From assembly GCA_020632665.1 (NCBI GenBank), contig JACKFC010000001.1, positions 186,001 to 250,000 of the forward strand: 64,000 nucleotides of DNA. Direction: 5' to 3'. Numbering within the stretch: position 1 is the first letter of the stretch; each line of letters opens with the position of its first letter. A program made the position numbers and the translations under genes. Of this stretch, positions 1-9,341 are shown one piece after another. The notes under the pieces were generated by a model. It made no database searches. It was not told where the DNA came from and saw nothing but the letters and a program-made list of their open reading frames with translations. The DNA comes from Deltaproteobacteria bacterium (lineage in GTDB: Bacteria > Myxococcota_A > UBA9042).

Positions 1-1
1 G

Positions 2-3000
2 GTCTCGGTGCCGAAGCTGGCGATCGACAAGCGGGTGCAGGACCTCGACGGCGGCAAGGTCTTGCCGCTCGACACCTTGCGCTACGAGTTGACGGTGCGG
101 GTCGAGGGCGAAGCAGCCGCGAAGAACGTCGAGATCCGCGACGCCCTGCCGCAGGGCCTGGAGCTGGTCGCGATCGGCGAAGGCGGCGCGGTACAGGGCG
201 GCGTCGTCGTCTGGAACGCGCAGACCACGCCAGCGCTGGCCGAGATCGCGCCGGGCAAGACCGCCGTGCTCAAGCTCGAGGTACGGGTCGGCGCGACGGT
301 CGGCGACGGCGAGATCCTGGCCAACCAGGCGCTCGGCCAAGCGACCGCGATGCCTGCCGCCATCGTCTCGGACGATCCCGAGACCGCCGATCCGCTCGAC
401 CCCACCGCAGTGAAGGTTCGCGTCGCGACGGCGCTCGGCGCCTCGAGCAAGAGCGTGACCGACGTCAACGGCGCGCCGCTGCTGGTCGGCGACGTGCTGC
501 GCTGGCGGATCGCGGTGATCGCGACGAGCAACCAAGCGATCAACGGCGCGACACTGATCGACCCGATCCCGGCCGGCACGGCCTACGTCGCCGGCAGCAC
601 GCGGGTCAACGGCGTCGCGGTGGCAGACGCCGCCTCCGGCTCGCCGCTCGCGACCGGCCTCTTGGTGCAGAGTCCCGGCGCTGCCGAGGGCGTGGTCGAG
701 CCGGGCACGGACAAGGCCGCGATCGTCGAATTCGAGACGCGGGTGCTGCCGAGCGCCGCCGAGGGCACGCGGATCGACAACCTGGCCACCGCGACGGCCC
801 AAGGCGTGCCGCCGACGCCGATCGGTCCGGCCGGTCTGCCCGTCGGCAAGGGCCCGTCGTTGGCGCGCTTCGCCAAGCGGGCCGAGCTCTTCGACCAGGA
901 TGGCGACGGCCTCGCCGACCCGGGCGAGGAGATCCGCTTCGTGCTCACCGTCCGCAACGACGGTCAGGCCAGCGCCGACGAGGTCGTGGTGCGCGATCCG
1001 ATCCCGAGCGGAACGAGCCTGGTCCCGGGCACGCTGGTCCTCGACGGCAAGGCGCGCACCGACGCGGTCGACGGCGACGCGGCCGAGCAAGACAGCAGCG
1101 CCAACCCGCCGGCGGTGCGCTTCCGCATCGGTGAGGTCGTGTCCGGCGCGGTGCGCGAGGCGAGCTTCCGGGTGCGGGTCGAGGCCGGCGCGGTCGCGGT
1201 GGTCAACCAAGCGATCGCCGACGCCAAGGGCCTGCCGGAGACCCGCAGCGACGGCGACGACGACGACAGCAACGGCGACCAGCCCACCGTGGTCGGCGTT
1301 GATGGTGGCAAGCCGGCGCTGGTCGCGAGCAAGACGGTCGCCGACGAGAACGGCGGCACGGTCCGCGGCGGCGACTTCGTCCGCTACACGATCCGCTTGC
1401 GCAACGCCGGCAACGAGCCGCTGAACCAACTCTCGCTGGCGGATCCGCTGCCCGAAGGCCTGGCGACCGACGTGGGCGCCTACCTGCTGCCGCCCGGCGC
1501 GAGCGCCAAGCTGACGACCGCGGCCCAGGGTCCAGGGCTGCTCGAGGTCACCGGCCTCGCGGTCGGCGACGGCGAAGAGGTGACGATCGGCTTCCGCGCA
1601 CGCGTCGCCGAGGACGCCGCGCCGGGCTCGACGATCTGCAACGAGGCGACGGCGCTGATCGCGCGGGTGAGCCCGGACGGACGCCGCGCGCCCTGGCAAG
1701 TGCCGACCGGCAGGGCCTGCGTCACGGTCGGCGCCACGATCGGCCAGGCGAGCGCCCGTGGCTTCGTCTTCGAGGACCGCGACGCGCAGGACGGCATCCA
1801 CGGTGCCGGCGACCTGCCCTTCGCCGGCTGGCAGGTGGTGATCAGCGCGCCGGACGGCGAGGGCGGCGTCGCCAGCGCGATCACCGAGACCGACGGCAGC
1901 TTCCGCATCGCGGCGATGCCCTCGGGCAAACGTCGGGTCCGGGTGCGCTCGCCACATGGCGCGGTCTTCCTCGACGCCACCTTCGACGCCGCGCCGGGTG
2001 AGCAGGTCGTGCTGCCGCTGGCCTTGCGCCCGACCGGCCGGATCTACGACGCCCGCAAGGGCACGCCGGTGGCCGGCGTGCGCGCTTTCCTCTTCTACGA
2101 CGACGCCGATCCGCTCGCGCCCGGCAAGTTGGTGCCACAGGCCGAGCTCCCAGAGGGCCAGCAGGGCCAGCGCGTCGACGCGACGGGCGCCTACGTCTTC
2201 CAGCCGAAGAACGGGCGCATCTACCGGGTCGACGTCTCCGCCGCCGGCGTGCCGATCGGCTTCCCCTCGAATCGACGCGCCGCCGAGGCCGGCATCGCGC
2301 GGCTGACCGGCGACGGCTTCGTCGACGCAGCGCCGCTTCCGGTGGCAGGCGCTGGCACGCCCTATTGGACCCGCTTCACCCTGCAGGGCGCCACGGGCAA
2401 GAACGACGAGAGCGGCGACCCCGTCCCGCCGCGCCGCAACCACCTGCCGGTCGACCTGCTGGCCGACGCGATCGCGATCTCGCTCCACCTCTCGCGCCAA
2501 GCGGCGAGCGTCGGCGAGATCGTGCACGCCACGGTCACCCTGGAGAACCGCAGCAATATCGGGATCACCGCCAGTCCGCTGGACAACAACGGCGGCGCGG
2601 TCCTGCGCGCCACCCTGCCCCGTGGTCTGGGCTTGGTGCCCTCGTCGATCGCCGCGAGCTTGCAAGAGAAGGGCGCCGAGCGCGGCAGCCGGGTCAGCTT
2701 GGCGCCGGCGAAGGGGCCGCTGCTCGAACTACGCAGGGCCGGACCGGACGGAGCCCCGCTCGGCCTGGACTTGCCGGCCGGTGCACGCCTGGTCGCCCGC
2801 TTCGCCGTGGTCGTCGGCCCGGACGCCAAGCTCGGGCAATTCCGCGAGCCGCGGGCGCAGCTCTTCACCCTCTCCGGCTCGGCGCTGACCCACGAGGCCA
2901 AGGGCCGCTTGCTGGTGCAGGCCGATCCGCTCTTCGACCGCGGCACGGTGCTGGCCAAAGTCTTCTGCGACGAAGACGGCGACGGCTGGCAGGACCAGGG

Positions 3001-6000
3001 CGAGCCCGGCCTGCCTGGTGCCCGCGTCTATGCCGACAACGGCCACTACGCCGACAGCGACGCCGCCGGTCGCATGCACCTGGTCGACCTCGAGCCCGGC
3101 AACCACCTCTTCAAGCTCGACCCGGACACCCTGCCGCCCGGCTCGACGATGACGACCGACGGCAAGCGGGTGCTCTGGATCTCGCGCGGCGTCGGCCTCT
3201 CGCTGCGCTTCGGCGTCCGCTGTGCGCTCGAGACCGTGCAGCCCGAGACGGTGCGGCTCGCGCCAGAGAAAAAGGCCGAGGCTGCGGCACAGGAGAAGGG
3301 CCCCGGCGTGGTCCGGATCAGCGGCGAACTCGGGACGCTCGCGCTCTCGGTCGATGGCAAGGAGCTGCCCGCGATGCGGGTGCGCGCCGTCCTGGCGCAC
3401 CCCGGCGTGGACAAGCCCGCAGAGCTGCCCGAGCCACAGACGCCGAGCACCGTCGCCGCGACCGCCCCGCTGACGCTGCACGTCGTCGCCGAGGGCCGCT
3501 TCGACCGCCACACCGTCGAGATTCGCGGCCTCGACCGCGAGAGTCGGCCGCGCGACCACGTCTGGAGCGGCCGTTTCGGCGGGGGCCCGCCCGAGCGCAT
3601 GGTGCTGCGCCTGCCGGCAGGCACCTTGCGCAACGGCGGACGCTACGCCGTCCAGGTCCGCGGAGGGACGGCGTACGGCGCGGGCGCCAGCAGCGCCTGG
3701 ATCGCGTTCCGCGCCGGGCCGGAGGATTCGGCCTCGCCGCTGCCGTGGCAGATGGCGCACAGCGAGCCGCGGGTCCACATCAACGGCAACGAAGTCGCGG
3801 TGGCTGGTGATGCGTTCTCGACCGAGATCGACCGCCCGGCCGATGGTCGGGTCCTGGTCGGCCTGCGCAACGCAGCCGGGGCCCGCCGCGACGCCTACAT
3901 GACGCTGCGTGACCACCTGCCGGCCGACCGCGTCACCCCGCCGGAGCTCGGCCCCGCGCCGACCACTGCGGCGCCTGCGTCGGTCGTGGTGCCGAGCAGC
4001 GAACCCCCCGAGCCGGAGCCGAGCAAGCCCGAGCCGGTGACGCCCGCTCCGGCGCCGCCCGAGCCCAGCACACCCGAGCCGGTCGCGCCCGCCCCGGCGC
4101 CTGCCGAGCCCGAGCCTGCCGCGCCGACCCCGGCGCCCGCCAAGCCTGCGCCCGTGGCGCCGTCGCCCACTCCGGCTCCTGTCGAGCCCACAGCCGCGGC
4201 GCCAACGCCCGCGCCTGTCGCCCCGGCCCAACCGGCGCCCACCGCGCCTCAGCCGGCAGCGGTGGCTCCGGCCGTGACCCGCCCGACGCCTGCGCCCGCC
4301 GGCCCGCGCTTCGCCCGGATCGCGGTGAACTTCGACAAGCCGATCGGCATCGGCGTCGGAGGCACCCAGCTCCTGCCGACGTCGGGCAGCGCGCCGAGCT
4401 TGCGCGCGCCGGACGCGGCGTTGCCGATCGCGGGCGGCATGCTGCTCGCCGAGCCGGTGCTGCAGGTCGCCGGTATGTTCGCGGACGCGAAGGAAGCCGC
4501 CGTCGTGCTGCTCGATCGCGAAGGCAAGGTCCTGCTCCGCTCGCCGGTCGACGTGCCGGTCCCGGAGACCTTCGTCTGGTCGCCGCCGAGCGGCACCAAG
4601 CTGGTCAGCGGCGAGGTCGGCATCGCGCTCGAGGTGCTGCGCGAGGACGGCGGCGGCCTGGTCGGCTGGCGTTCGCAGCCGCGCACGCTGCGGCTGCGCG
4701 AAGGCGGGCCGGAGTTGGTGCCGGACGGCGCGCCGGATCGCGTGGTCCGCGCCGACCTCTTCGAGGGCGACGGCAAGGTCAACGATTCGCTCGGCGATTG
4801 GCTCGGCCGCGCGGCGAAGAAATTCCCCGGCGACGATCTGCTGATCGTGAGCTTGCACCGCCGCGGCCAGGACGCCGAGGCGCGGACCCGCTCGGCCGTG
4901 GCGCCGGTGCGCAAGCTGCTGCAGGACGCCGGCGTCGCCCCCAATCGGCTGATCGTGCTCGCCGCCGGCTCTGCCCTGGCGGACAGCGATCCCGAAGGCT
5001 GGCGCCTCGGCGCCGACCGTGTCGAGATCCGCCGGCGGACCCGCCGCTACGGCGCCACCGGCGGCGCGGGCGCGCGGCCCTACACCGTCGCGGCCGGCCT
5101 GTGGGTCGACGGCGAGCCGGTCCTCGGCGACGCCAGCGGTCGCGCGCCGGACTCGATCCGGGTCCGCGTCGGCGCACCGAGCTTGATCGAGCTGCAGCAG
5201 GATGACGGCAAGGCCGTCCTCTGGAAGCGCGTCTTCGCCCGCAATCCTGGCGCCGGCGCAGCGCCCGCCTCGCCGGTGCCGGAGCAGCGGGAAGAGGGCG
5301 CGTTCGGCGAGGCGGTCGTCGACCAGCTCCGCGCCGAGCTCGACGCCCCAGCGACCGCCAGGGCCGGTGCGAGCGACAAGAAGAAGGCCACGAAGGAGGC
5401 GAAGGCTGGCGCCGAGGCTGCCGACGAGGCCGCGCCCGCCGCGAAGACAAACGGCACGGCACCGGACGCCAGCGTCGAAGCTGCCGGGCGCGAGCTGCCC
5501 CGTGCCGACGCCGGCGACGTCGGCGCCGCCGAGCTCGCGCTGCGGATGCCGAAGGAAGGCGCGACGCTGGGCGCCGAGCGCGTCGCCGTCAGCGGCAAGA
5601 CCCGCCCGGGCAACGTACTGACGATCAACGGCCAGAAGGTCCAGGTCGGCACGGACGGCACCTTCTCCCACCTCTGCGAGCTGCCGGTGGGCAAGGCCAA
5701 GGTCGAGGTCCGGGTGCGCGACGTCGCCGGCAACGAGGCCGCGGTGGTCCGCAACTACGTGGTCAAGGACCGCGCGTTCTTCTTGCTGGCGGTGGCAGAA
5801 GGCGCCATCGGCCAGGTCGGCGCGCGTGTCCAAGGGATGACCGACCGGACCAGCGTCGAGGCCGGCGGCATGCTCTTGCACGGCCGCGGCGCGGTCTACC
5901 TCAAGGGCCGGATCCAAGGGAAGTTCCTCGGCTTCGAGAAGGTGCGCTACACCGCCCACCTCGACACCAGCAAAGACCCGGACCTGCAGGATTTCCGCAG

Positions 6001-8728
6001 CAACCTCTTCGATCCGGAGCGTTTCTACCCGGTCTACGGCGACGCCAGCATCGACGTGCAGGACGCCCAGTCGCGGGGCCCGCTCTACGTCCTGATCGAG
6101 GCAGATCGCTCGCGGCTGCGGGTCGGCAACTTCCGCACCGGCATCGACGGCTGGGAGCTGGTCCGCTACGACCGCGCCCTCTACGGCGGCATGCTCGACC
6201 TCGAGCGGGTCTTCGGCGGCCAATTCGACACCCGCCTCAAGCTCTACGGCAGCTCCGAGGAGCGCTCGCTCTCGCGCCGCACCGATATGATGCGCGGCAC
6301 CGGCGGCTCGCTCTTCTACCTCTCCGGTCGCGACGCCCTCGACGGCAGCGAGAAGGTCTGGATCGTCGTCCGCGACCGCGACAACGGCATCGAGCTCGGC
6401 CGCATCCCGATGAGCCGAAACGTCGACTACACCATCGACTACCGCGAGGGCCGGATCGTCTTCAAGGCGCCGGTCAACTCGGCGGTCGACGCCTTCTTCG
6501 TCGCCGGTCAGGCCGGAATGCCCGGTCAGCACCTGCATTGGAACGGCCACCCGGTCTACGTCCTGGCGACCTACGAGTCGCGTGCGGCGGACGCCGTCGG
6601 CGGCACCAACGTCGGCGTGCTCGGTGAAGAGCGCCTGCTCGGCGGCAAGGTCCGACTCGGCGGCAGCTACGTCCACGAAGCCCGCGACGGCAGCACCACG
6701 CCGAGCTACCAACTCGCCGGCGCCCACGCCGAAGTCCGCATGGGCGAGAAGAGCCGGCTGCGCGCCGAGTATGCCTGGTCGAACTCGCGCGATTCTCTGG
6801 TCTCGGTGAGCGACGACGGCGGCCTGACCTTCGGCCGCCAGCGCGACCTCGCGGATACGGCGATCGGCAGCGCGGTCTCCGGTCACGCCGTGGCGTTGGT
6901 GCTCGAGGCCGACCTCGGCGACGTCGCCAAGGCGCTCGGCATCGCGCTGCCGAAGACGGACCTCTCGAACCAGGGCGTCGTCACCGACCCGACGGTGCAA
7001 GACCCGAAGGCGAAGCAGGCGGCGACGCAGAATACGACCGGCCAGGGCCACATCCGCGCCCACTACCGCTGGGTTCAGCAGGGCTTCCACAGCAACGGCG
7101 TGCTGACCGAGCAGGGCCAGCAGAAGGTCGGCGTCGACACCCGCGTCGCGCTCTCGACCGACAACGCCCTCTCGCTGCGCTACGACGGCATCCTGACCGG
7201 CGCACGCCTCGATCCCTTCGGTAGCATGGGCCTCGGCGCGCAGAGCACCCTCGGCGCCGGCAGCGCGCTCGCACCGCAATGGGGCAGCGGCAGCGCGGCG
7301 ACCTCGGGCAGCTTCTCGCCGTGGGGCCGGCATATGGTCACCGCGCAGGACCTGCATCGACTGAGCCCGCGCTGGCGGCTGCTGACTTCGGCGTCGTGGA
7401 CCGCGGCCGCCGACGCCCAGGGCACCACACGGCACGGCGTGGTCTTGGCCGAGGGCGCCTCCTGGCAGGCGACGCAGCGCTTGACCCTGCGCGGCGAGCA
7501 GCAACTGATCTTGGGTGGCGACCCAGGCCAATACCGCAGCCAATACCTCGACCATATGCAGACGGTGGTCGGCCTCGACTGGCGCCTCTGGGACAACCTC
7601 ACCCTCACCCTCGCCGAGCGCATCGGCTGGGGCGGGCAGAACGCGACGATGGCCGGCGTGCGCACCTCGCTCTCGGACAGCACCAACCTCTACGTGCAGC
7701 AGCGCCTCGAGGACAGCTACCAGACCGGCCGGCCGATGAGCGCGACGGTGATCGGCGCCGAGAGCCGCTACGGCAAGGACGGCAGCGGCCGCGCTTGGGG
7801 CGAATACCAGGTCGACGCCCTCAACGCCGGCCGGATGAACCGCGCCGTGATGGGCATCGGCAAGCGCTTCGTCTTCGCCCCCGGCCTGCACCTCGACGCC
7901 GGCTACGAGCGCAGCCAGACCTTCTCCGGCCCGACCGGCGAGACCTCGCGCGACGCCCTCTCGCTCGGCGGCGAGTGGCTGCGCAGCGGCCAGTGGAAGC
8001 TGACCAGCCGGCAGGAAGTGCGCGTCGACCAGGGCGACGCGGCCTTCGGTGGGGTGCGCAAGCTGCAGCTCGTCACCCTCAACGCGGCCGAGGTCCAGGC
8101 CACCCGCGAGCTGCTGCTCTTCGGCCGGGCCAACTACCTGCGCACCGAGGACCAGACCCGCGATCGCAAGGAAGCAGAGACGCTGCAGGCCACGCTCGGC
8201 TGGGCCTTCCGCCCGCGGACCCACGATTGGTTCAACCTGATCGGACGCTATACCCGGCTGGTCGAGATGCGGCCCTCGGGCGACAGCATCACCACCGGCA
8301 GCACGACCCAGGCCGGGGCCGGCCAGCCAGGCGACGCCCTCACCGAGCGCAGCACCAAGCATATCTTCGCGATCGAGCCGATCGTCGAGCTGCCCTTCGG
8401 CCTGCAGTGGAGCCACAAGCTGGCGCTGCGTCACGCCGAGGAGTCGATCGCCGCCGGCCCGATGGTGGTCAGCGACACCTGGCTCGGCATCAGCCGCTTG
8501 GGCTACCACATGACCAGCCGCCTCGACGTCGCCGCCGAGTACCGCGTGCTGATCACCACCGCCAGCCACGCCTGGGAGCACGGCGCGCTGGTCGAAGCGG
8601 CCTGGATCTTCGCCCGCACGCTGCGCGTCGGCGCGGGTTGGAACTTCACCCGCTTCCAGGAGACCCTGGCGGGCGATTTCGTGCGCGACGAGGGCGGCTT
8701 CTTCCTCCGCGTGCTCGGCATGTACTAG
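2..8728 (+). CDS. Giant DUF11/SdrD-like/OmpA-like outer-membrane beta-barrel protein, 5' end outside window
   Basis: The frame is open to the left edge, so the N-terminus and signal peptide are missing; the GTG at 8 need not be the start. About 2,906 residues are visible. Four DUF11-type repeats (roughly residues 1-130, 140-280, 285-430, 435-560) are recognisable by GDxVxYxIxVxNxG and DxLPxG patterns. Two SdrD_B-like segments follow (about 583-690 and 978-1040, for example GDGWQDQGEPGLPGARVY). Then come a Pro/Ala/Glu-rich linker (about 1316-1434), an OmpA-like segment (about 1580-1680), an Ig-like segment (1842-1920) and about 980 residues of alternating aromatic strands ending in VLGMY, as in an outer-membrane barrel. 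Family knowledge suggests a cell-surface structural or adhesion protein anchored by a C-terminal barrel. The specific role is unknown. Confidence 0.85.
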   Translation, partial: VSVPKLAIDKRVQDLDGGKVLPLDTLRYELTVRVEGEAAAKNVEIRDALPQGLELVAIGEGGAVQGGVVVWNAQTTPALAEIAPGKTAVLKLEVRVGATVGDGEILANQALGQATAMPAAIVSDDPETADPLDPTAVKVRVATALGASSKSVTDVNGAPLLVGDVLRWRIAVIATSNQAINGATLIDPIPAGTAYVAGSTRVNGVAVADAASGSPLATGLLVQSPGAAEGVVEPGTDKAAIVEFETRVLPSAAEGTRIDNLATATAQGVPPTPIGPAGLPVGKGPSLARFAKRAELFDQDGDGLADPGEEIRFVLTVRNDGQASADEVVVRDPIPSGTSLVPGTLVLDGKARTDAVDGDAAEQDSSANPPAVRFRIGEVVSGAVREASFRVRVEAGAVAVVNQAIADAKGLPETRSDGDDDDSNGDQPTVVGVDGGKPALVASKTVADENGGTVRGGDFVRYTIRLRNAGNEPLNQLSLADPLPEGLATDVGAYLLPPGASAKLTTAAQGPGLLEVTGLAVGDGEEVTIGFRARVAEDAAPGSTICNEATALIARVSPDGRRAPWQVPTGRACVTVGATIGQASARGFVFEDRDAQDGIHGAGDLPFAGWQVVISAPDGEGGVASAITETDGSFRIAAMPSGKRRVRVRSPHGAVFLDATFDAAPGEQVVLPLALRPTGRIYDARKGTPVAGVRAFLFYDDADPLAPGKLVPQAELPEGQQGQRVDATGAYVFQPKNGRIYRVDVSAAGVPIGFPSNRRAAEAGIARLTGDGFVDAAPLPVAGAGTPYWTRFTLQGATGKNDESGDPVPPRRNHLPVDLLADAIAISLHLSRQAASVGEIVHATVTLENRSNIGITASPLDNNGGAVLRATLPRGLGLVPSSIAASLQEKGAERGSRVSLAPAKGPLLELRRAGPDGAPLGLDLPAGARLVARFAVVVGPDAKLGQFREPRAQLFTLSGSALTHEAKGRLLVQADPLFDRGTVLAKVFCDEDGDGWQDQGEPGLPGARVYADNGHYADSDAAGRMHLVDLEPGNHLFKLDPDTLPPGSTMTTDGKRVLWISRGVGLSLRFGVRCALETVQPETVRLAPEKKAEAAAQEKGPGVVRISGELGTLALSVDGKELPAMRVRAVLAHPGVDKPAELPEPQTPSTVAATAPLTLHVVAEGRFDRHTVEIRGLDRESRPRDHVWSGRFGGGPPERMVLRLPAGTLRNGGRYAVQVRGGTAYGAGASSAWIAFRAGPEDSASPLPWQMAHSEPRVHINGNEVAVAGDAFSTEIDRPADGRVLVGLRNAAGARRDAYMTLRDHLPADRVTPPELGPAPTTAAPASVVVPSSEPPEPEPSKPEPVTPAPAPPEPSTPEPVAPAPAPAEPEPAAPTPAPAKPAPVAPSPTPAPVEPTAAAPTPAPVAPAQPAPTAPQPAAVAPAVTRPTPAPAGPRFARIAVNFDKPIGIGVGGTQLLPTSGSAPSLRAPDAALPIAGGMLLAEPVLQVAGMFADAKEAAVVLLDREGKVLLRSPVDVPVPETFVWSPPSGTKLVSGEVGIALEVLREDGGGLVGWRSQPRTLRLREGGPELVPDGAPDRVVRADLFEGDGKVNDSLGDWLGRAAKKFPGDDLLIVSLHRRGQDAEARTRSAVAPVRKLLQDAGVAPNRLIVLAAGSALADSDPEGWRLGADRVEIRRRTRRYGATGGAGARPYTVAAGLWVDGEPVLGDASGRAPDSIRVRVGAPSLIELQQDDGKAVLWKRVFARNPGAGAAPASPVPEQREEGAFGEAVVDQLRAELDAPATARAGASDKKKATKEAKAGAEAADEAAPAAKTNGTAPDASVEAAGRELPRADAGDVGAAELALRMPKEGATLGAERVAVSGKTRPGNVLTINGQKVQVGTDGTFSHLCELPVGKAKVEVRVRDVAGNEAAVVRNYVVKDRAFFLLAVAEGAIGQVGARVQGMTDRTSVEAGGMLLHGRGAVYLKGRIQGKFLGFEKVRYTAHLDTSKDPDLQDFRSNLFDPERFYPVYGDASIDVQDAQSRGPLYVLIEADRSRLRVGNFRTGIDGWELVRYDRALYGGMLDLERVFGGQFDTRLKLYGSSEERSLSRRTDMMRGTGGSLFYLSGRDALDGSEKVWIVVRDRDNGIELGRIPMSRNVDYTIDYREGRIVFKAPVNSAVDAFFVAGQAGMPGQHLHWNGHPVYVLATYESRAADAVGGTNVGVLGEERLLGGKVRLGGSYVHEARDGSTTPSYQLAGAHAEVRMGEKSRLRAEYAWSNSRDSLVSVSDDGGLTFGRQRDLADTAIGSAVSGHAVALVLEADLGDVAKALGIALPKTDLSNQGVVTDPTVQDPKAKQAATQNTTGQGHIRAHYRWVQQGFHSNGVLTEQGQQKVGVDTRVALSTDNALSLRYDGILTGARLDPFGSMGLGAQSTLGAGSALAPQWGSGSAATSGSFSPWGRHMVTAQDLHRLSPRWRLLTSASWTAAADAQGTTRHGVVLAEGASWQATQRLTLRGEQQLILGGDPGQYRSQYLDHMQTVVGLDWRLWDNLTLTLAERIGWGGQNATMAGVRTSLSDSTNLYVQQRLEDSYQTGRPMSATVIGAESRYGKDGSGRAWGEYQVDALNAGRMNRAVMGIGKRFVFAPGLHLDAGYERSQTFSGPTGETSRDALSLGGEWLRSGQWKLTSRQEVRVDQGDAAFGGVRKLQLVTLNAAEVQATRELLLFGRANYLRTEDQTRDRKEAETLQATLGWAFRPRTHDWFNLIGRYTRLVEMRPSGDSITTGSTTQAGAGQPGDALTERSTKHIFAIEPIVELPFGLQWSHKLALRHAEESIAAGPMVVSDTWLGISRLGYHMTSRLDVAAEYRVLITTASHAWEHGALVEAAWIFARTLRVGAGWNFTRFQETLAGDFVRDEGGFFLRVLGMY

Positions 8729-8804
8729 CGAGGCAGGGGGGCCGGTTTGACGCTGGCCGCCCATTGGTGAATTCTGCGCGGCGGCAACGAGCCGGAGGTT
8801 TGGG

Positions 8805-9179
8805 ATGCGACGAGCAGGCGGGCGGAGTCGGAGCGGGAAGCCGGTGGCAGTTGCGACCGCTTGGCTCGCGATCGCGCTTGGTTGTGGCGCGCTCTTCAGC
8901 GCCGGCTGTGAGACCCAACCGCCCTACGCCGACTGCGATCTCGACGAAGAGGTCACCAAGACCGGCGTCTGCAGCGGCGATGGTACGGTCGGCAAAGGCA
9001 CGACGAGCTGCGTCGTCACCAAGCATCCACACTGCGCCCAAGGCGTCTGCGTCAGCCACTTCGGCAGCGCCGCCTTCTGCAGCAGCGCGTGCACCGACGA
9101 CAGCTCCTGCGGTGACGGCTTCTGCTGGACCTTCGCCGAGAACGAGCGCTACTGCGTGCCGAACAAGCTGAAGAACTAG
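8805..9179 (+). CDS. Small cysteine-rich lipoprotein
   Basis: This 124-residue protein has an N-terminal hydrophobic segment followed by the lipobox LFSAGC (Cys near residue 34), so it should be a lipidated envelope protein. The mature part has ten or more cysteines in short-spaced pairs (CDLDEE, CSGDG, CAQGVC, CSSAC, CGDGFC), implying a compact disulfide-bonded fold. A good ribosome binding site, GGAGG, lies seven bases before the ATG at 8805. It follows the giant barrel gene by 76 bases on the same strand and may be cotranscribed with it. No named family was recognised, and a role in surface structure is only a guess from location. Confidence 0.8.
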   Translation: MRRAGGRSRSGKPVAVATAWLAIALGCGALFSAGCETQPPYADCDLDEEVTKTGVCSGDGTVGKGTTSCVVTKHPHCAQGVCVSHFGSAAFCSSACTDDSSCGDGFCWTFAENERYCVPNKLKN

Positions 9180-9341
9180 CGAAACGATCGGCGGGTCGAG
9201 CGTATTGATTTGCGCGCGCGAACCGAAACATGCTCTCGTGCGTCAGAAGAGGGGTGGGGCCGTCGTCGGGAAGAAGACCGGCACGTCCGGTGTTCTGATG
9301 TGATCAGGGCACCACGGGTGGCCACGGGAGGGAGCCCGCGC

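Noticed and set aside
2729..8764. A 2,011-codon open frame on the minus strand opposite the giant protein
   Set aside because: Composition is Arg/Ala/Gly/Leu-rich with no domain, signal or start context. Such antisense frames arise from high GC at third positions of the real gene.
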